Numbered from the stretch's first letter, positions 1 through 8,213 are shown. The stretch: 23,604 nucleotides of DNA from Brevibacterium picturae (GCF_030453725.1 NZ_JAKDJU010000030.1:1-23604), one strand, 5' to 3'. Program-made: numbers and translations. The notes: generated by a model from the sequence alone, not told the origin.

Positions 1-4
1 CAGG

Positions 5-22
5 TCTCAGCCAAAGCTGAGA
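5..22 (-). terminator. Short hairpin after the membrane-protein gene
   Basis: A 7-bp perfect stem with a 4-base loop lies 8 bases beyond the stop codon of the minus-strand gene at 31-477. The window ends before a T-tract could be judged, so a role as terminator is only suggested by position. Confidence 0.35.
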
Positions 23-30
23 GGTGGTGA

Positions 31-477
31 TCAGTGGACGAAGACGGCCACCAGGACGTTGATGATCGCTCCGGTGAAGACCAGGTGGGCCATCGTCGCC
101 GAGGGGTTCTCCACCGCGGTCGCCACAGCACCATCTGCAGTGCCGACGCCCTCGGCGCCGACTCCAGCGGGTGCGCCACCTGCTGACGCTCCGGCTGCGA
201 GGGCCTTCTGCTTCTTGTTGCCGATGATTGCGAAGACGGTGACGAGAATCGCAATGAGCAGCTTGATGCCCATCTTCATATGGTTGACGTCGCCGTCACC
301 CATTTCAGCGATGGTCAGCAGGAGAAGCCCGGTGATCAGCTGAAGATAGGAGCCGTGCAGCATGCCGGGAGCGACTTTGGGGGTGCGGATGAAAGCGAAG
401 TATCCACCCACGATGATTGCCATCCCGAGCAAGTGCAGGGCCACTAGAATCTCGCGAAGAATTTCCATACGGTTCAT
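31..477 (-). CDS. Small four-helix integral membrane protein, unrecognised family
   Basis: 148 residues with four predicted membrane helices at about 9-30, 40-58, 67-86 and 127-147. A flexible Ala/Gly-rich linker (about 92-122) separates helix 3 from helix 4. Each helix carries one histidine near an end (H15, H41, H66, H131), an arrangement seen in haem- or copper-related four-helix proteins such as CopD-like families, but I cannot assign a family and that link is inference. There is no SD before the first ATG. A TACGAT hexamer sits 7 bases before the second in-frame ATG (468, starting MEILRE), so a leaderless start at 468 is a real alternative. The gene is divergent from tRNA-Gln and glmU. 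Product and role are unknown. Confidence 0.72.
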   Translation of the reverse strand: MNRMEILREILVALHLLGMAIIVGGYFAFIRTPKVAPGMLHGSYLQLITGLLLLTIAEMGDGDVNHMKMGIKLLIAILVTVFAIIGNKKQKALAAGASAGGAPAGVGAEGVGTADGAVATAVENPSATMAHLVFTGAIINVLVAVFVH

Positions 478-531
478 CGTAGTGGCATGATGGTGTCTCG
501 TGAGCGCGGGCCCTCAACTGGTGCACGCTGT

Positions 532-603
532 TCCGCCCTGGTGTAATGGCAGCACGCCGGCCTTTGGAGCCGTGTGGTATAGGTTCGAATCCTATGGGCG
601 GAG
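532..603 (+). tRNA. tRNA-Gln (anticodon TTG)
   Basis: This is a complete cloverleaf. Acceptor arms TCCGCCC (532-538) and GGGCGGA (596-602) pair fully, and base 603 (G) is the discriminator. The T arm is ATAGG-TTCGAAT-CCTAT. The anticodon loop reads CTTTGGA, giving anticodon TTG, which decodes CAA. CCA is not encoded. Only 33 bases separate it from the glmU start, with no terminator between, so the tRNA is probably released from a glmU-prs transcript. Confidence 0.93.
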
Positions 604-636
604 CTGGCCCAATCCGACTTGCGAAGGATGCAACAG

Positions 637-2094
637 ATGTCGCAGACCAGACCCATCGCCGTCATCGTTCTGGCCGCGGGCCAGGGCACCCGGATGAAAT
701 CGACACTGCCGAAGGTTCTGCACCCGATCGGCGGCCGGTCCCTGCTCCACCACTCGATCACGGCGGCTGCGGGTGCCGCTCCCGAGCACCTCGTCGTCGT
801 TGTCCGACACGAACGCGACCAGCTCGTCTCTCATCTGGACTCACTGCCGATCAACTCGACGCAGACCGTCCTCATCGCCGATCAGGATGAGGTCCCCGGC
901 ACCGGGCGCGCCACCGAATGTGCGCTGACTCAGCTGCCCGACGACCTGTCCGGCACCGTGGTCGTCACCTATGGTGATGTGCCGCTGCTGACTGCTGACA
1001 CGATCAACAGCCTCGTCGAGGTCCACGAGTCCTCACGCAATGCGGTGACGGTCCTGTCCGCCGAGGTGGACGATCCCAACGGGTACGGACGCATCGTCCG
1101 CGACGCCTCCGGTGCCCTGCTGCGCATCGTCGAGCAGAAGGACGCCAGCGATGACCAGCGCAGCATCCGGGAAATCAACTCCGGCATCTACGCCTTCGAC
1201 GCCGCGGCGCTGAAAGCCGGACTCGCTTCACTGACCACGGACAACGCGCAGGGTGAGAAGTACCTCACCGACGTGATCGGTTTCTCTCGTGATGCCGGTC
1301 AGTCCGTCGCGGCCACCGCCACCGCGGACCTGTGGCAGGTCGAGGGCGCCAATGACCGTGTGCAGCTGGCCAACCTCGGCAAGGAGCTCAACCGACGCGT
1401 CTGCGAGAAGTGGATGCGAGCAGGTGTGTCCATCATCGACCCCGACACCACCTGGATCGACATGGACGTGTCTCTGGGCGAAGACGTCACCGTCCTTCCC
1501 GGCGTCCAGCTCCTCGGCGCCACCGACATCGGCTCCGGTGCCGTCGTCGGCCCCGACTCCACCCTCAAGGACACCGAGGTGGGTGCTGGGGCACAGGTCG
1601 TGCGCACCCATTCGGAACTTGCCGTCGTGGGAGCCGGCGCCGATGTCGGGCCGTTCGCCTATCTGCGACCTGGGACCAACCTCGGCGAGGATGGGAAGAT
1701 CGGGACGTTCGTGGAGACGAAGAACGCTGACATTGGACGGGGCGCGAAGGTGCCGCACCTGTCCTACGTCGGCGATGCCGAGATCGGTGAAGGCTCCAAC
1801 ATCGGCGCCGCATCGGTCTTCGTCAACTACGACGGTGTCAACAAGCACCGCACCGTCGTCGGAAAGCACGCACGCATGGGCTCGGACAACATGTACGTCG
1901 CCCCTGTCACGGTAGGCGACGGCGCCTATTCCGGTGCGAGCACAACGGTGCGCAAAGATGTCCCTGCGGGAGCGCTTGCCATGACCGTGGCGCCACAGCG
2001 TAACCTGGAGGGCTGGGTCGTCAGCAACCGCCCCGGTACGTCTGCAGCGCAGGCGGCCGAGGCCGCATCTGAAGGGGAACCGGCAAGTGAATGA
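637..2094 (+). CDS. glmU: Bifunctional GlmU: GlcN-1-P acetyltransferase / GlcNAc-1-P uridylyltransferase
   Basis: GlmU makes UDP-GlcNAc for peptidoglycan in the cytoplasm by acetylating glucosamine-1-phosphate and then transferring UMP. The N-terminal nucleotidyltransferase has the signature LAAGQGTRMKS (12-22) and YGDVPLL with metal-binding D114; N239 matches the second metal ligand. The C-terminal left-handed beta-helix carries catalytic H374 in PHLSYVGDAEIG and the NYDGVNKHRT acetyl-CoA region. D114, N239 and H374 fall at the numbers known for the mycobacterial enzyme. The ATG at 637 is chosen because GAAGGA (623-628) lies 8 bases upstream; ATG 628 and TTG 619 lie in or before that SD. Length 485 is normal. 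The stop overlaps prs by 8 bases. Residues after about 465 form an Ala/Glu-rich tail. Confidence 0.97.
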   Translation: MSQTRPIAVIVLAAGQGTRMKSTLPKVLHPIGGRSLLHHSITAAAGAAPEHLVVVVRHERDQLVSHLDSLPINSTQTVLIADQDEVPGTGRATECALTQLPDDLSGTVVVTYGDVPLLTADTINSLVEVHESSRNAVTVLSAEVDDPNGYGRIVRDASGALLRIVEQKDASDDQRSIREINSGIYAFDAAALKAGLASLTTDNAQGEKYLTDVIGFSRDAGQSVAATATADLWQVEGANDRVQLANLGKELNRRVCEKWMRAGVSIIDPDTTWIDMDVSLGEDVTVLPGVQLLGATDIGSGAVVGPDSTLKDTEVGAGAQVVRTHSELAVVGAGADVGPFAYLRPGTNLGEDGKIGTFVETKNADIGRGAKVPHLSYVGDAEIGEGSNIGAASVFVNYDGVNKHRTVVGKHARMGSDNMYVAPVTVGDGAYSGASTTVRKDVPAGALAMTVAPQRNLEGWVVSNRPGTSAAQAAEAASEGEPASE

Positions 2095-3058
2095 AATTAC
2101 GACGGCGAGCGAAAAGAAGCTCGTCCTGGTCAGCGGGCGCGCGAACAATGAGCTCGCTGAACAAGTCGCTGAGAACCTGGGGACAGAACTTCTCCCCACT
2201 GACATTTACAACTTTGCCAATGGAGAGATCTACGTCCGGTTCTCCGAATCGGTCCGCGGCTGCGACGTCTTCGTCCTGCAGTCGCACAGCGCGCCCATCA
2301 ACGAATGGCTGATGGAGCAGCTCATCATGGTCGACGCGCTCAAGCGAGCCTCTGCCAAGCGCATCACGGTGATCGCACCGTTCTTCCCCTACGCCCGGCA
2401 GGACAAGAAGCACCGAGGACGTGAGCCCATCTCGGCGCGCCTCGTGGCCGATCTCTACAAGACGGCCGGTGCCGACCGCATCATCGCCGTCGACCTGCAC
2501 ACCGCACAGATCCAGGGCTACTTCGACGGACCGGTCGATCACCTCCTCGCGATGCCGATCCTGGCCGGTTACGTCAAGGACAAGTACCCCGGTGACCTCG
2601 CCGTGGTCTCGCCCGATGCGGGCCGCATCAAGGTCGCCGAGAACTGGTCGAACTCGCTGGGTGGAGTGCCGCTGGCCTTCATTCACAAGACTCGCGACAT
2701 CACCCGACCGAACGAGACCAAGGCCAACCGCGTCGTCGGTGAGGTCGAGGGCCGAACCTGTGTTCTCGTCGATGACATGATCGACACCGGCGGGACCATC
2801 GTCCAGGCCGCCGACGCCTGCATGGCCGCCGGTGCCAGCGGAGTCATCGTCGTCTCGACGCACGCAGTGTTCTCCGGCCCGGCCGTTGAGCGTCTGTCGA
2901 ACTCCGTGGCGCAGGAGGTCATCGTGACCAACACGCTGCCGCTGACCGAGGACAAGATGTTCGACAAGCTCACCGTGCTCTCGATCGCGCCGCTGATCGC
3001 CCGCGCCGTGCACGAAGTCTTCGAAGACGGATCGGTCACCAGCCTCTTCGAGGTCTGA
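2087..3058 (+). CDS. prs: Ribose-phosphate pyrophosphokinase (PRPP synthase)
   Basis: This enzyme converts ribose-5-phosphate and ATP to PRPP for purine, pyrimidine, histidine, tryptophan and NAD synthesis, and in actinobacteria also for decaprenyl-phosphoryl arabinose. The 323 residues have the class I layout: FFPYARQDKK with HRGREPIS (ATP and catalytic flexible-loop region), DLHTAQIQGYFD (metal and subunit contacts), and the PRPP-binding loop VLVDDMIDTGGT, with D229 and D230 as the acidic pair. The start is GTG at 2087, preceded by AGGGGAA (2073-2079) inside the end of glmU. The 8-base overlap with glmU implies translational coupling. A strong hairpin closes the unit at 3085-3122. Confidence 0.97.
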   Translation: MNEITTASEKKLVLVSGRANNELAEQVAENLGTELLPTDIYNFANGEIYVRFSESVRGCDVFVLQSHSAPINEWLMEQLIMVDALKRASAKRITVIAPFFPYARQDKKHRGREPISARLVADLYKTAGADRIIAVDLHTAQIQGYFDGPVDHLLAMPILAGYVKDKYPGDLAVVSPDAGRIKVAENWSNSLGGVPLAFIHKTRDITRPNETKANRVVGEVEGRTCVLVDDMIDTGGTIVQAADACMAAGASGVIVVSTHAVFSGPAVERLSNSVAQEVIVTNTLPLTEDKMFDKLTVLSIAPLIARAVHEVFEDGSVTSLFEV

Positions 3059-3084
3059 GGCACCTTCCCGCGCGTTTCATCCGA

Positions 3085-3122
3085 ATCGAACCCCGAGCCG
3101 ATCTTCCGGCTCGGGGTTCGAT
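3085..3122 (+). terminator. Strong hairpin terminator after prs
   Basis: A perfect 16-bp GC-rich stem (3085-3100 with 3107-3122) has a 6-base loop. It lies 26 bases past the prs stop. The trailing sequence is only moderately T-rich (TCTGTCTC), common for actinobacterial terminators. It isolates glmU-prs from the hydrolase gene. Confidence 0.8.
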
Positions 3123-3203
3123 CTGTCTCATCGGAAGCATCGCCTGCCCGGGACCCGACCGACGCTCTACACTGGAGACAACCGAGTGAAGGGAACCGTG
3201 ACG

Positions 3204-4223
3204 ATGTCGTCTCACGATTACAACCGTTACCGGGTCAGCGTCACCGGCGGTGAGCTGTCCGTCGGCGTCTGGGAACCTGTGGCCTATGGGCCCGGCCGCG
3301 TCCCCACCGTGTGCGTCATCCACGGGATCACCTCGAATCATCTGTTCTTCGCCGGTCTGGTCGCAGCACTTCCCGGCGTGCGCATCATCGGACCTGACCT
3401 GCGCGGACGCGCTGACTCGCGTCTGCTGGGACCGCCGTTCGGTATGAAGGCCCACGCCGAGGACGTGCTCACCGCCATCGACACCTTCGCCGAGCCGGGA
3501 CCGGTCACGCTGGTCGGACATTCCATGGGCGGATTCGTCGCAATGACCCTGGCAGGCATGGGGGCAGGTGCCGATCCCGACGCCGAGGTGGCCGATCGTT
3601 TCCGTGGTCCTGTCCTCATCGACGGCGGACTTCCGCTGCCGGTGCCGGCACCCGGAGACGAGGAGGACTCCGATTCGCTCGACGAACTCAACGACCATGA
3701 CCTCGACACCGACGACCTCATCGCCGCAGTTCTCGGGCCCGCCGCCGACAGACTGTCGATGTCCTTCGGGTCGGTCGAAGAGTATCTCGCATTCTTCGCC
3801 GCACATCCGGCCTTCGTCGACGGCCTCGACACAGTCGCCACGGAGAGCTTCGTCTACGACCTCGCGGCCAAGGACGACCACAGCTTCCAACCCTCGACGT
3901 CGATCGAGGCGATGCAGGCTGACTCGGCGGACATGTACACCGGCGGTGCCTTCCGGAACGCACTCGCCAAGATCATGAGCAGCCGACGGCGCCAGGCCGA
4001 GGTGACATTCCTCTTCGCCGAACGTGACCTCATCGCGGCCGAGCCCGGGCTCTACCCACCGGAACTCGTCGCCTCCTATCAGCAGCGGTGGGAGGATCTG
4101 ACCGTCGTCGAGGTGCCCGGTACGAACCACTACGACATCCTGCTCACCGAGACCGGCATCGACGCCTGTGCCGAAGCGGTCACGGCTCGACTTGGTGCCA
4201 CCGACGAGAGTGACTTAGAATGA
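3204..4223 (+). CDS. Alpha/beta-hydrolase fold protein
   Basis: 339 residues of the alpha/beta hydrolase superfamily, probably a soluble esterase or lipase-like enzyme; the substrate cannot be told. Visible are the oxyanion-side VIHGIT (about 45-50), the nucleophile elbow GHSMGG with S107, and the catalytic histidine H309 in PGTNHYDILL. A long cap region rich in Asp and Glu follows the nucleophile strand (about 145-185). The ATG at 3204 is preferred because AAGGGA (3189-3194) lies 9 bases upstream; GTG 3198 is too close to it and GTG 3186 precedes it. A -10-like TACACT at 3168-3173 would start transcription near 3180. The gene stands alone between the prs terminator and the rplY leader. At this place M. 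tuberculosis has a lipoprotein gene, so it is a lineage-specific insertion in the core cluster. Confidence 0.88.
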   Translation: MSSHDYNRYRVSVTGGELSVGVWEPVAYGPGRVPTVCVIHGITSNHLFFAGLVAALPGVRIIGPDLRGRADSRLLGPPFGMKAHAEDVLTAIDTFAEPGPVTLVGHSMGGFVAMTLAGMGAGADPDAEVADRFRGPVLIDGGLPLPVPAPGDEEDSDSLDELNDHDLDTDDLIAAVLGPAADRLSMSFGSVEEYLAFFAAHPAFVDGLDTVATESFVYDLAAKDDHSFQPSTSIEAMQADSADMYTGGAFRNALAKIMSSRRRQAEVTFLFAERDLIAAEPGLYPPELVASYQQRWEDLTVVEVPGTNHYDILLTETGIDACAEAVTARLGATDESDLE

Positions 4224-4241
4224 GGGGGTTGCCTCGGCGAG

Positions 4242-4257
4242 GGAAACACGTGTTTCC
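4242..4257. promoter_or_regulatory. 16-bp perfect palindrome, candidate operator
   Basis: GGAAACACGTGTTTCC is a perfect 16-bp palindrome centred on CACGTG. It lies 18 bases after the hydrolase stop and 127 bases before rplY. With no loop bases it is a poor terminator and better resembles a dimeric regulator site. The regulator is unknown. Confidence 0.4.
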
Positions 4258-4383
4258 GTTATCGACGCGGTCCTGACCCACACGCTGACCGGCCCTTCGG
4301 AGCCGAATTGAGACAGTGACAGTGCGGTTGAAGGCTGTTTCGCCGTGGTGCTTGAAAGATAAGGACACCACGAAGGAGAGAAA

Positions 4384-5019
4384 ATGGCTGACTTCAAACT
4401 CATCGCCGAACCCCGCAATGAATTCGGCAAGGGCGCCGCCCGCCGGACCCGCCGCGCAGGACGCATCCCCGCCGTCGTCTACGGACACGGTGGAGATCCG
4501 GTGCACATCTCGGTCGAGGGCCACGCCACCATGATGGCCCTCAAGCACGCCAACGCTCTGTTCGAGATCGAAAGCACCGACGGTGCCAAGAACATTCTCG
4601 CAATCGCTCGCGACGTGCAGACCGACCCGGTCACCCGCGAGATCGAGCACCTTGACCTCATCATCGTCAAGCGCGGCGAGAAGGTCGAGGTCGACGTGCC
4701 CGTTCACATCATCGGCGAAGCCACTCCGGGCACCATGGTGCAGCAGGAAGAGTCGACCATCCTCATCAAGGCCGACGCCACCAAACTGCCTGAGTACATC
4801 GAGGTCACCGTCGATGGCCGCGCCGCCGGTGAGCACGTTCTGGCCGGGCAGGTCGAACTGGCTGCGGGCGTCGAGCTCGCTGCCGATCCGGAACTTCTCG
4901 TCGTCAACGTCTCGGAAGAAGCCGAGATGGACACCGAGTCGGATGCGGAAGAGGACGTCGAAGAGTCGACCGACGAGGCCGCGGAGGATGCAGCAGAGGA
5001 GAAGTCCGAGGACGAGTGA
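4384..5019 (+). CDS. rplY: 50S ribosomal protein L25, long CTC form
   Basis: L25 binds 5S rRNA in the large ribosomal subunit. This 211-residue protein is the long type: an N-terminal L25 domain (about 1-92, with NEFGKGAARRTRRAGRIPAV and YGHG near the start), a CTC/TL5 beta domain (about 95-185), and a very acidic tail from about 180 (repeated Glu, Asp, Ser). The start is well set by AAGGAG just upstream of ATG 4384. The 160-base leader after the hydrolase contains a 16-bp palindrome; I could not fix a promoter in it with confidence. It is followed by pth, the same order as in M. tuberculosis, but three hairpins separate the two genes here. Confidence 0.96.
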   Translation: MADFKLIAEPRNEFGKGAARRTRRAGRIPAVVYGHGGDPVHISVEGHATMMALKHANALFEIESTDGAKNILAIARDVQTDPVTREIEHLDLIIVKRGEKVEVDVPVHIIGEATPGTMVQQEESTILIKADATKLPEYIEVTVDGRAAGEHVLAGQVELAAGVELAADPELLVVNVSEEAEMDTESDAEEDVEESTDEAAEDAAEEKSEDE

Positions 5020-5025
5020 CCCCGT

Positions 5026-5048
5026 CTGCGCCCAGCTTCTGGGCGCAG
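5026..5048 (+). terminator. First hairpin after rplY
   Basis: CTGCGCCCAG (5026-5035) pairs with CTGGGCGCAG (5039-5048), a 10-bp perfect stem with a 3-base loop, 6 bases after the rplY stop. No T-tract follows. Confidence 0.5.
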
Positions 5049-5062
5049 CCTGAGTTCTGAAG

Positions 5063-5100
5063 TTCGGTGGGTCGTTGCAGAAACGGCCCACCGAATTCGT
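5063..5100 (+). terminator. Second, stronger terminator after rplY
   Basis: A 14-bp stem (5063-5076 with 5082-5095, one G-T wobble) and a 5-base loop are followed by TTCGTTCTG. This is the best intrinsic terminator of the three hairpins between rplY and pth. Confidence 0.7.
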
Positions 5101-5138
5101 TCTGTGAGCAGAGAATGAGTCTGTGCCCACAGAGCAGG

Positions 5139-5168
5139 CGGGGCCACCAGGGTGTTCAGGTGGCCCCG
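5139..5168 (+). repeat. Third inverted repeat, in the pth leader
   Basis: A 10-bp perfect stem (5139-5148 with 5159-5168) encloses a 10-base loop and ends 34 bases before the pth start. It has no T-tract and lies close to the ribosome site, so it may be a leader structure rather than a terminator. Function is unknown. Confidence 0.45.
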
Positions 5169-5202
5169 ATGAGCAACGACACAGTGTGAGCGAAGGACGA
5201 CG

Positions 5203-5802
5203 ATGACGAACGAAGCGTGGCTGGTCTTCGGCCTGGGCAATCCGGGCCCCAAATACGAAACGACGAGACACAACATCGGGCAGATGGTCATTGCCGAACT
5301 CGCGCATCGCATCGGCGTCAATCTGACGCGAACGAAGCTGCGCACCAATGTCGGCACGGCCCGCCTGCCGACAGGCGCGGTCCCCGGCGTTCCGGGACCG
5401 CGAGTGGTGCTCGCAACCTCAACCGGGTATATGAACGAATCCGGTGGACCGCTCAGACAGCTCGCCGACTTCTACTCGATCGACACCGACCGGATCATCG
5501 CCGTCCATGACGATGTCGACATCGCCTTCGACACGATCAAGGCCAAGGTCGGTGGGGGAGAGGGCGGACACAACGGACTGCGATCGATGACCTCGGCGCT
5601 GGGCACGAAGAACTATCCGCGCATCCGGGCCGGTGTCGGACGGCCCATGGGACGTCAGGACACCGCCGACTACGTTCTGAGGCCCTTCTCCAAGGACGAA
5701 CGCGCAACACTGCCGATGTTCATCTCCGACATCGCCGATGCCGTCGAGATGTACATCGTCGACGGACTCGAGAAAGTGCAGCTCGAATACCACTCGAAAT
5801 GA
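5203..5802 (+). CDS. pth: Peptidyl-tRNA hydrolase
   Basis: Pth cleaves peptidyl-tRNA released from stalled ribosomes and recycles the tRNA. The 199 residues show the family layout: FGLGNPGPKYETTRHNIG with N13 and catalytic H23, GYMNESG, the acidic VHDDVDI, and GGGEGGHNGLRSM with the substrate-binding Asn, then the conserved DYVLRPF near the end. GAAGGA (5192-5197) lies 5 bases before ATG 5203. It is convergent with the rhomboid gene, with only 15 bases between stop codons and no obvious terminator, so the two transcripts probably overlap at their 3' ends. Confidence 0.96.
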   Translation: MTNEAWLVFGLGNPGPKYETTRHNIGQMVIAELAHRIGVNLTRTKLRTNVGTARLPTGAVPGVPGPRVVLATSTGYMNESGGPLRQLADFYSIDTDRIIAVHDDVDIAFDTIKAKVGGGEGGHNGLRSMTSALGTKNYPRIRAGVGRPMGRQDTADYVLRPFSKDERATLPMFISDIADAVEMYIVDGLEKVQLEYHSK

Positions 5803-5817
5803 GAGCGGCGCCCGACA

Positions 5818-6570
5818 TCACTTCTGTGAGGTGGGCCGCTTCTCACGCGCGAGGCTCGGACGCTTGCGGTGGATGAGCCAAGCGGCGAGGATGCCGCCGG
5901 CGAAGCCGAACAGGTGCCCCTGCCAAGAGATCCCATTGTCCTGCGGCAGCATTCCGAAGACCATCGACGCACCGTAGGTGATGAAGACGAAGAACCCGAC
6001 GGCGAAGTAGACGATCTTGCGGAGCACGTCCTCGGTGAACCAGGTGCGCACTGCCAGGTAGGCGAAGAAGCCGAACACGATGCCCGAGGCGCCGACGACG
6101 TGCTGGCCCACAGGCAACGTCGTCAGCCAGGCGCCGAGCCCGGATACGACGGCAGTGATGACGGTGACGAGCCAGAAGCGGCGTGCCCCCTCGACGGCGA
6201 TGCACAGGCCGAGGATGAGGAACGGGAACGTATTGGCCGTGAGATGTCCGAATCCCGAGTGCAGCAGAGGAGACGTCGCCACTCCGTAGAGGGACAGCGG
6301 GTTCCACGACTGCAGGCTGAGCACATCGAGGTCAGCGGGCAGAACGGTGTCGATGATCTCAATGACCCACATGATCGCCAACAGGACGAGGACGGGGACG
6401 AAGCGCGAGAGACGGTGGTTGTGACTGGCGGTGGTGCGCAGGTTGGCGACTTTGGGCTGCCCCGTGGGTGGGCGGCCGCCTGACCTGGGCGAATCGGGGG
6501 CAGTTGAATCGTTGCCGAAGATGAAGTGGGATTCTTCGGCGGTGAAGCGAGGGGATCGGTCGGAACTCAT
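5818..6570 (-). CDS. Rhomboid-family intramembrane serine protease
   Basis: 250 residues. A polar cytoplasmic N-terminal region (1-55) precedes six or so membrane helices. The catalytic dyad is visible: GASG with S162, and H219 in QGHLFGFAGG on the last helix. HLTANTFPFLILG (109-121) supplies the HxxxN motif of rhomboids. These enzymes cut membrane proteins within or next to a helix; the substrate is unknown. There is no clear SD before ATG 6570. A GACAAT hexamer lies 6 bases upstream, compatible with a leaderless start but not a strong -10. The gene reads toward pth and may share direction with the lipoprotein gene upstream, although a 106-base gap separates them. Confidence 0.9.
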   Translation of the reverse strand: MSSDRSPRFTAEESHFIFGNDSTAPDSPRSGGRPPTGQPKVANLRTTASHNHRLSRFVPVLVLLAIMWVIEIIDTVLPADLDVLSLQSWNPLSLYGVATSPLLHSGFGHLTANTFPFLILGLCIAVEGARRFWLVTVITAVVSGLGAWLTTLPVGQHVVGASGIVFGFFAYLAVRTWFTEDVLRKIVYFAVGFFVFITYGASMVFGMLPQDNGISWQGHLFGFAGGILAAWLIHRKRPSLAREKRPTSQK

Positions 6571-6676
6571 GCCTCAATTGTCAGTGATGAAGCTTGGAGA
6601 ACGCCGAAGAATCGGGGCCCGAGAGCAATCGTGACCGATCCGTTAGTCCCGTTACGGTCTTGAGATCTCCGCTGTG

Positions 6677-8137
6677 TCAGCTCACCCTGGTGCTGCCGAT
6701 TCGCTCGTTGTTCTCATCCAATGCCTCGACGACGATCTGGGATCCGGCCGGTTCGATGTCGGCTGCGGTTTCGAAGCCCGTGCGGTCGACGACCGTGGTC
6801 TCTGTCAGCTGCTCCTCATTGTCTCCGCTGAGGATGCGCCAGGCCGTAACCTCGGTCGCTCCGTTCCAGCTCATATGCACCCGAGTGACGCCCTCGCCGG
6901 GTTCGGACTTCGTCGCCGTCGGCGGCGCTGACGGAGCCGCCTGCCAGTCGAAGCGATAGGCGCGGTAGTTCGATCCGCCCGTGAACGTCGCGTCGTAGAG
7001 CAGCTTCCCGTCGTGGGTGTACTCCGAGTAATAGGGTTCGGATCCCCAGCCGACGAACACATTGCCGTTGTCGAGCTCCTGCAAATTGCCCTGACTGCCC
7101 GAGGAGCGATCGTCGGGGGCCGGATACTCGGTGACCACCTCGGCGGTCATCGCCGTCTCATCGAGATCCAGTCGCAGTCCGCGGGAGTCGCCCAGGCGGG
7201 GTGCGGCATGATTGTCGAAGAGCGTGAGCGTTCCGTCGTCACGGCGTTGGGCATCATGCTGCCAGGCGAAGGGCGTGCCCTCGCCCATCTCGAAGTCAGT
7301 GGCCGATCCGCCCAGCACCCAGTTGAGGTCGGCGCTCTTGCGATCGAGCTGATAGACGGCATGGGTGTTGCGGGCGGAGACGAGCAGGGAGTCACCGTCA
7401 TCGTCTTCCGATACCGAGTTCAGGTGGATGTAGTCGAACGGGTCATCCTCAGTGCCCTCGCCGTCCTCGATCGTCGATTCCGTCTGCTCGACGGGCACGT
7501 CGCCGAGTGTCCGCCATTCGACGACCGGCTCACCGGAGTCGATGTCGACCTCCTGGACCACTCCTTCCCAGACCCAGCCGTCCTTCGGACCCCCGACCGA
7601 GGTGAGATCCGTCTGAGACTTGATGTAGGACAGGAGGAACATGGTGCCGTCGTCGGTGATCGTCGTCTCGTGCAGGTCGGCGGTCTTGTGAGCCAGATCG
7701 CCGCCCATGCCGACTCGTGCGATCTCGTTGTAGCTGTCGTCGAGCATCACCACCTCACCGGCGGTGTGCGGAGTCTCGGCCAGGCCCTCCCACCAGGTCA
7801 GGACCGGTTCGTCCTTGTACTCCTGGACTCGCAGGTCCCAGACCTGTCCCTCGCCCTGCCGGACCCAGACCGGTTCCCCGGCCGAGTCGAGGATGAGACC
7901 GCCGACCCAGGACTCGTCGTCATCGGCAGTATGGCCCTTCGGACCGAGGAACGTCTTGAGGCCCTTCTCCTCCTCGGGCAGCTGTGCGCTGACATCGAGC
8001 TCGATCTTCGGCGGATCCAATTCGGGTCGGCTGTGGAAGTCCCAACGCTCGGGTTGGGGGACTTCCTCTCCGGCGGTGCATCCGGACAGAAGCAGCGCTG
8101 CGGCCGACACGGACGCGAACAGAGTGCGGTAAGTCAT
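6677..8137 (-). CDS. Arylsulfotransferase (ASST)-like lipoprotein
   Basis: 486 residues. A lipoprotein signal peptide ends in the lipobox LLSGC with C20, so the protein is probably anchored on the outer face of the membrane. The rest reads as a beta-propeller of the arylsulfotransferase family, with recurring blade-like stretches such as GGLILDSAGEPVWV, HETTITDDGTMFLLSY, YIHLNSVSEDDDGDSLLVS and QHDAQRRDDGTLTLFDNH. Some family members move sulfate between phenols, but many actinobacterial members are uncharacterised and activity here is not shown. A C-terminal module (about 405-486) looks like a beta-sandwich add-on. There is no SD. GAAGAT lies 6 bases before ATG 8137, suggesting a weak leaderless start. 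It is divergent from mfd, with 85 bases between starts. Confidence 0.8.
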   Translation of the reverse strand: MTYRTLFASVSAAALLLSGCTAGEEVPQPERWDFHSRPELDPPKIELDVSAQLPEEEKGLKTFLGPKGHTADDDESWVGGLILDSAGEPVWVRQGEGQVWDLRVQEYKDEPVLTWWEGLAETPHTAGEVVMLDDSYNEIARVGMGGDLAHKTADLHETTITDDGTMFLLSYIKSQTDLTSVGGPKDGWVWEGVVQEVDIDSGEPVVEWRTLGDVPVEQTESTIEDGEGTEDDPFDYIHLNSVSEDDDGDSLLVSARNTHAVYQLDRKSADLNWVLGGSATDFEMGEGTPFAWQHDAQRRDDGTLTLFDNHAAPRLGDSRGLRLDLDETAMTAEVVTEYPAPDDRSSGSQGNLQELDNGNVFVGWGSEPYYSEYTHDGKLLYDATFTGGSNYRAYRFDWQAAPSAPPTATKSEPGEGVTRVHMSWNGATEVTAWRILSGDNEEQLTETTVVDRTGFETAADIEPAGSQIVVEALDENNERIGSTRVS

Positions 8138-8213
8138 ATACTCATCTTCACACGTTTGCGCAGTCAGCGGACGGAGCGCGGTCGCCGCCGTTTCTCGAGT
8201 CAGGCCCGTGCCT

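Noticed and set aside
1228..2205. Long antisense frame over glmU and the start of prs
   Set aside because: Shadow of glmU codon bias; low-complexity product with no family signature.
3036..4130. Long open frame on the minus strand across the hydrolase gene
   Set aside because: It mirrors a well-supported hydrolase with catalytic motifs; the antisense protein has no recognisable domain and is rich in His, Arg and Gly as expected for a high-GC shadow.
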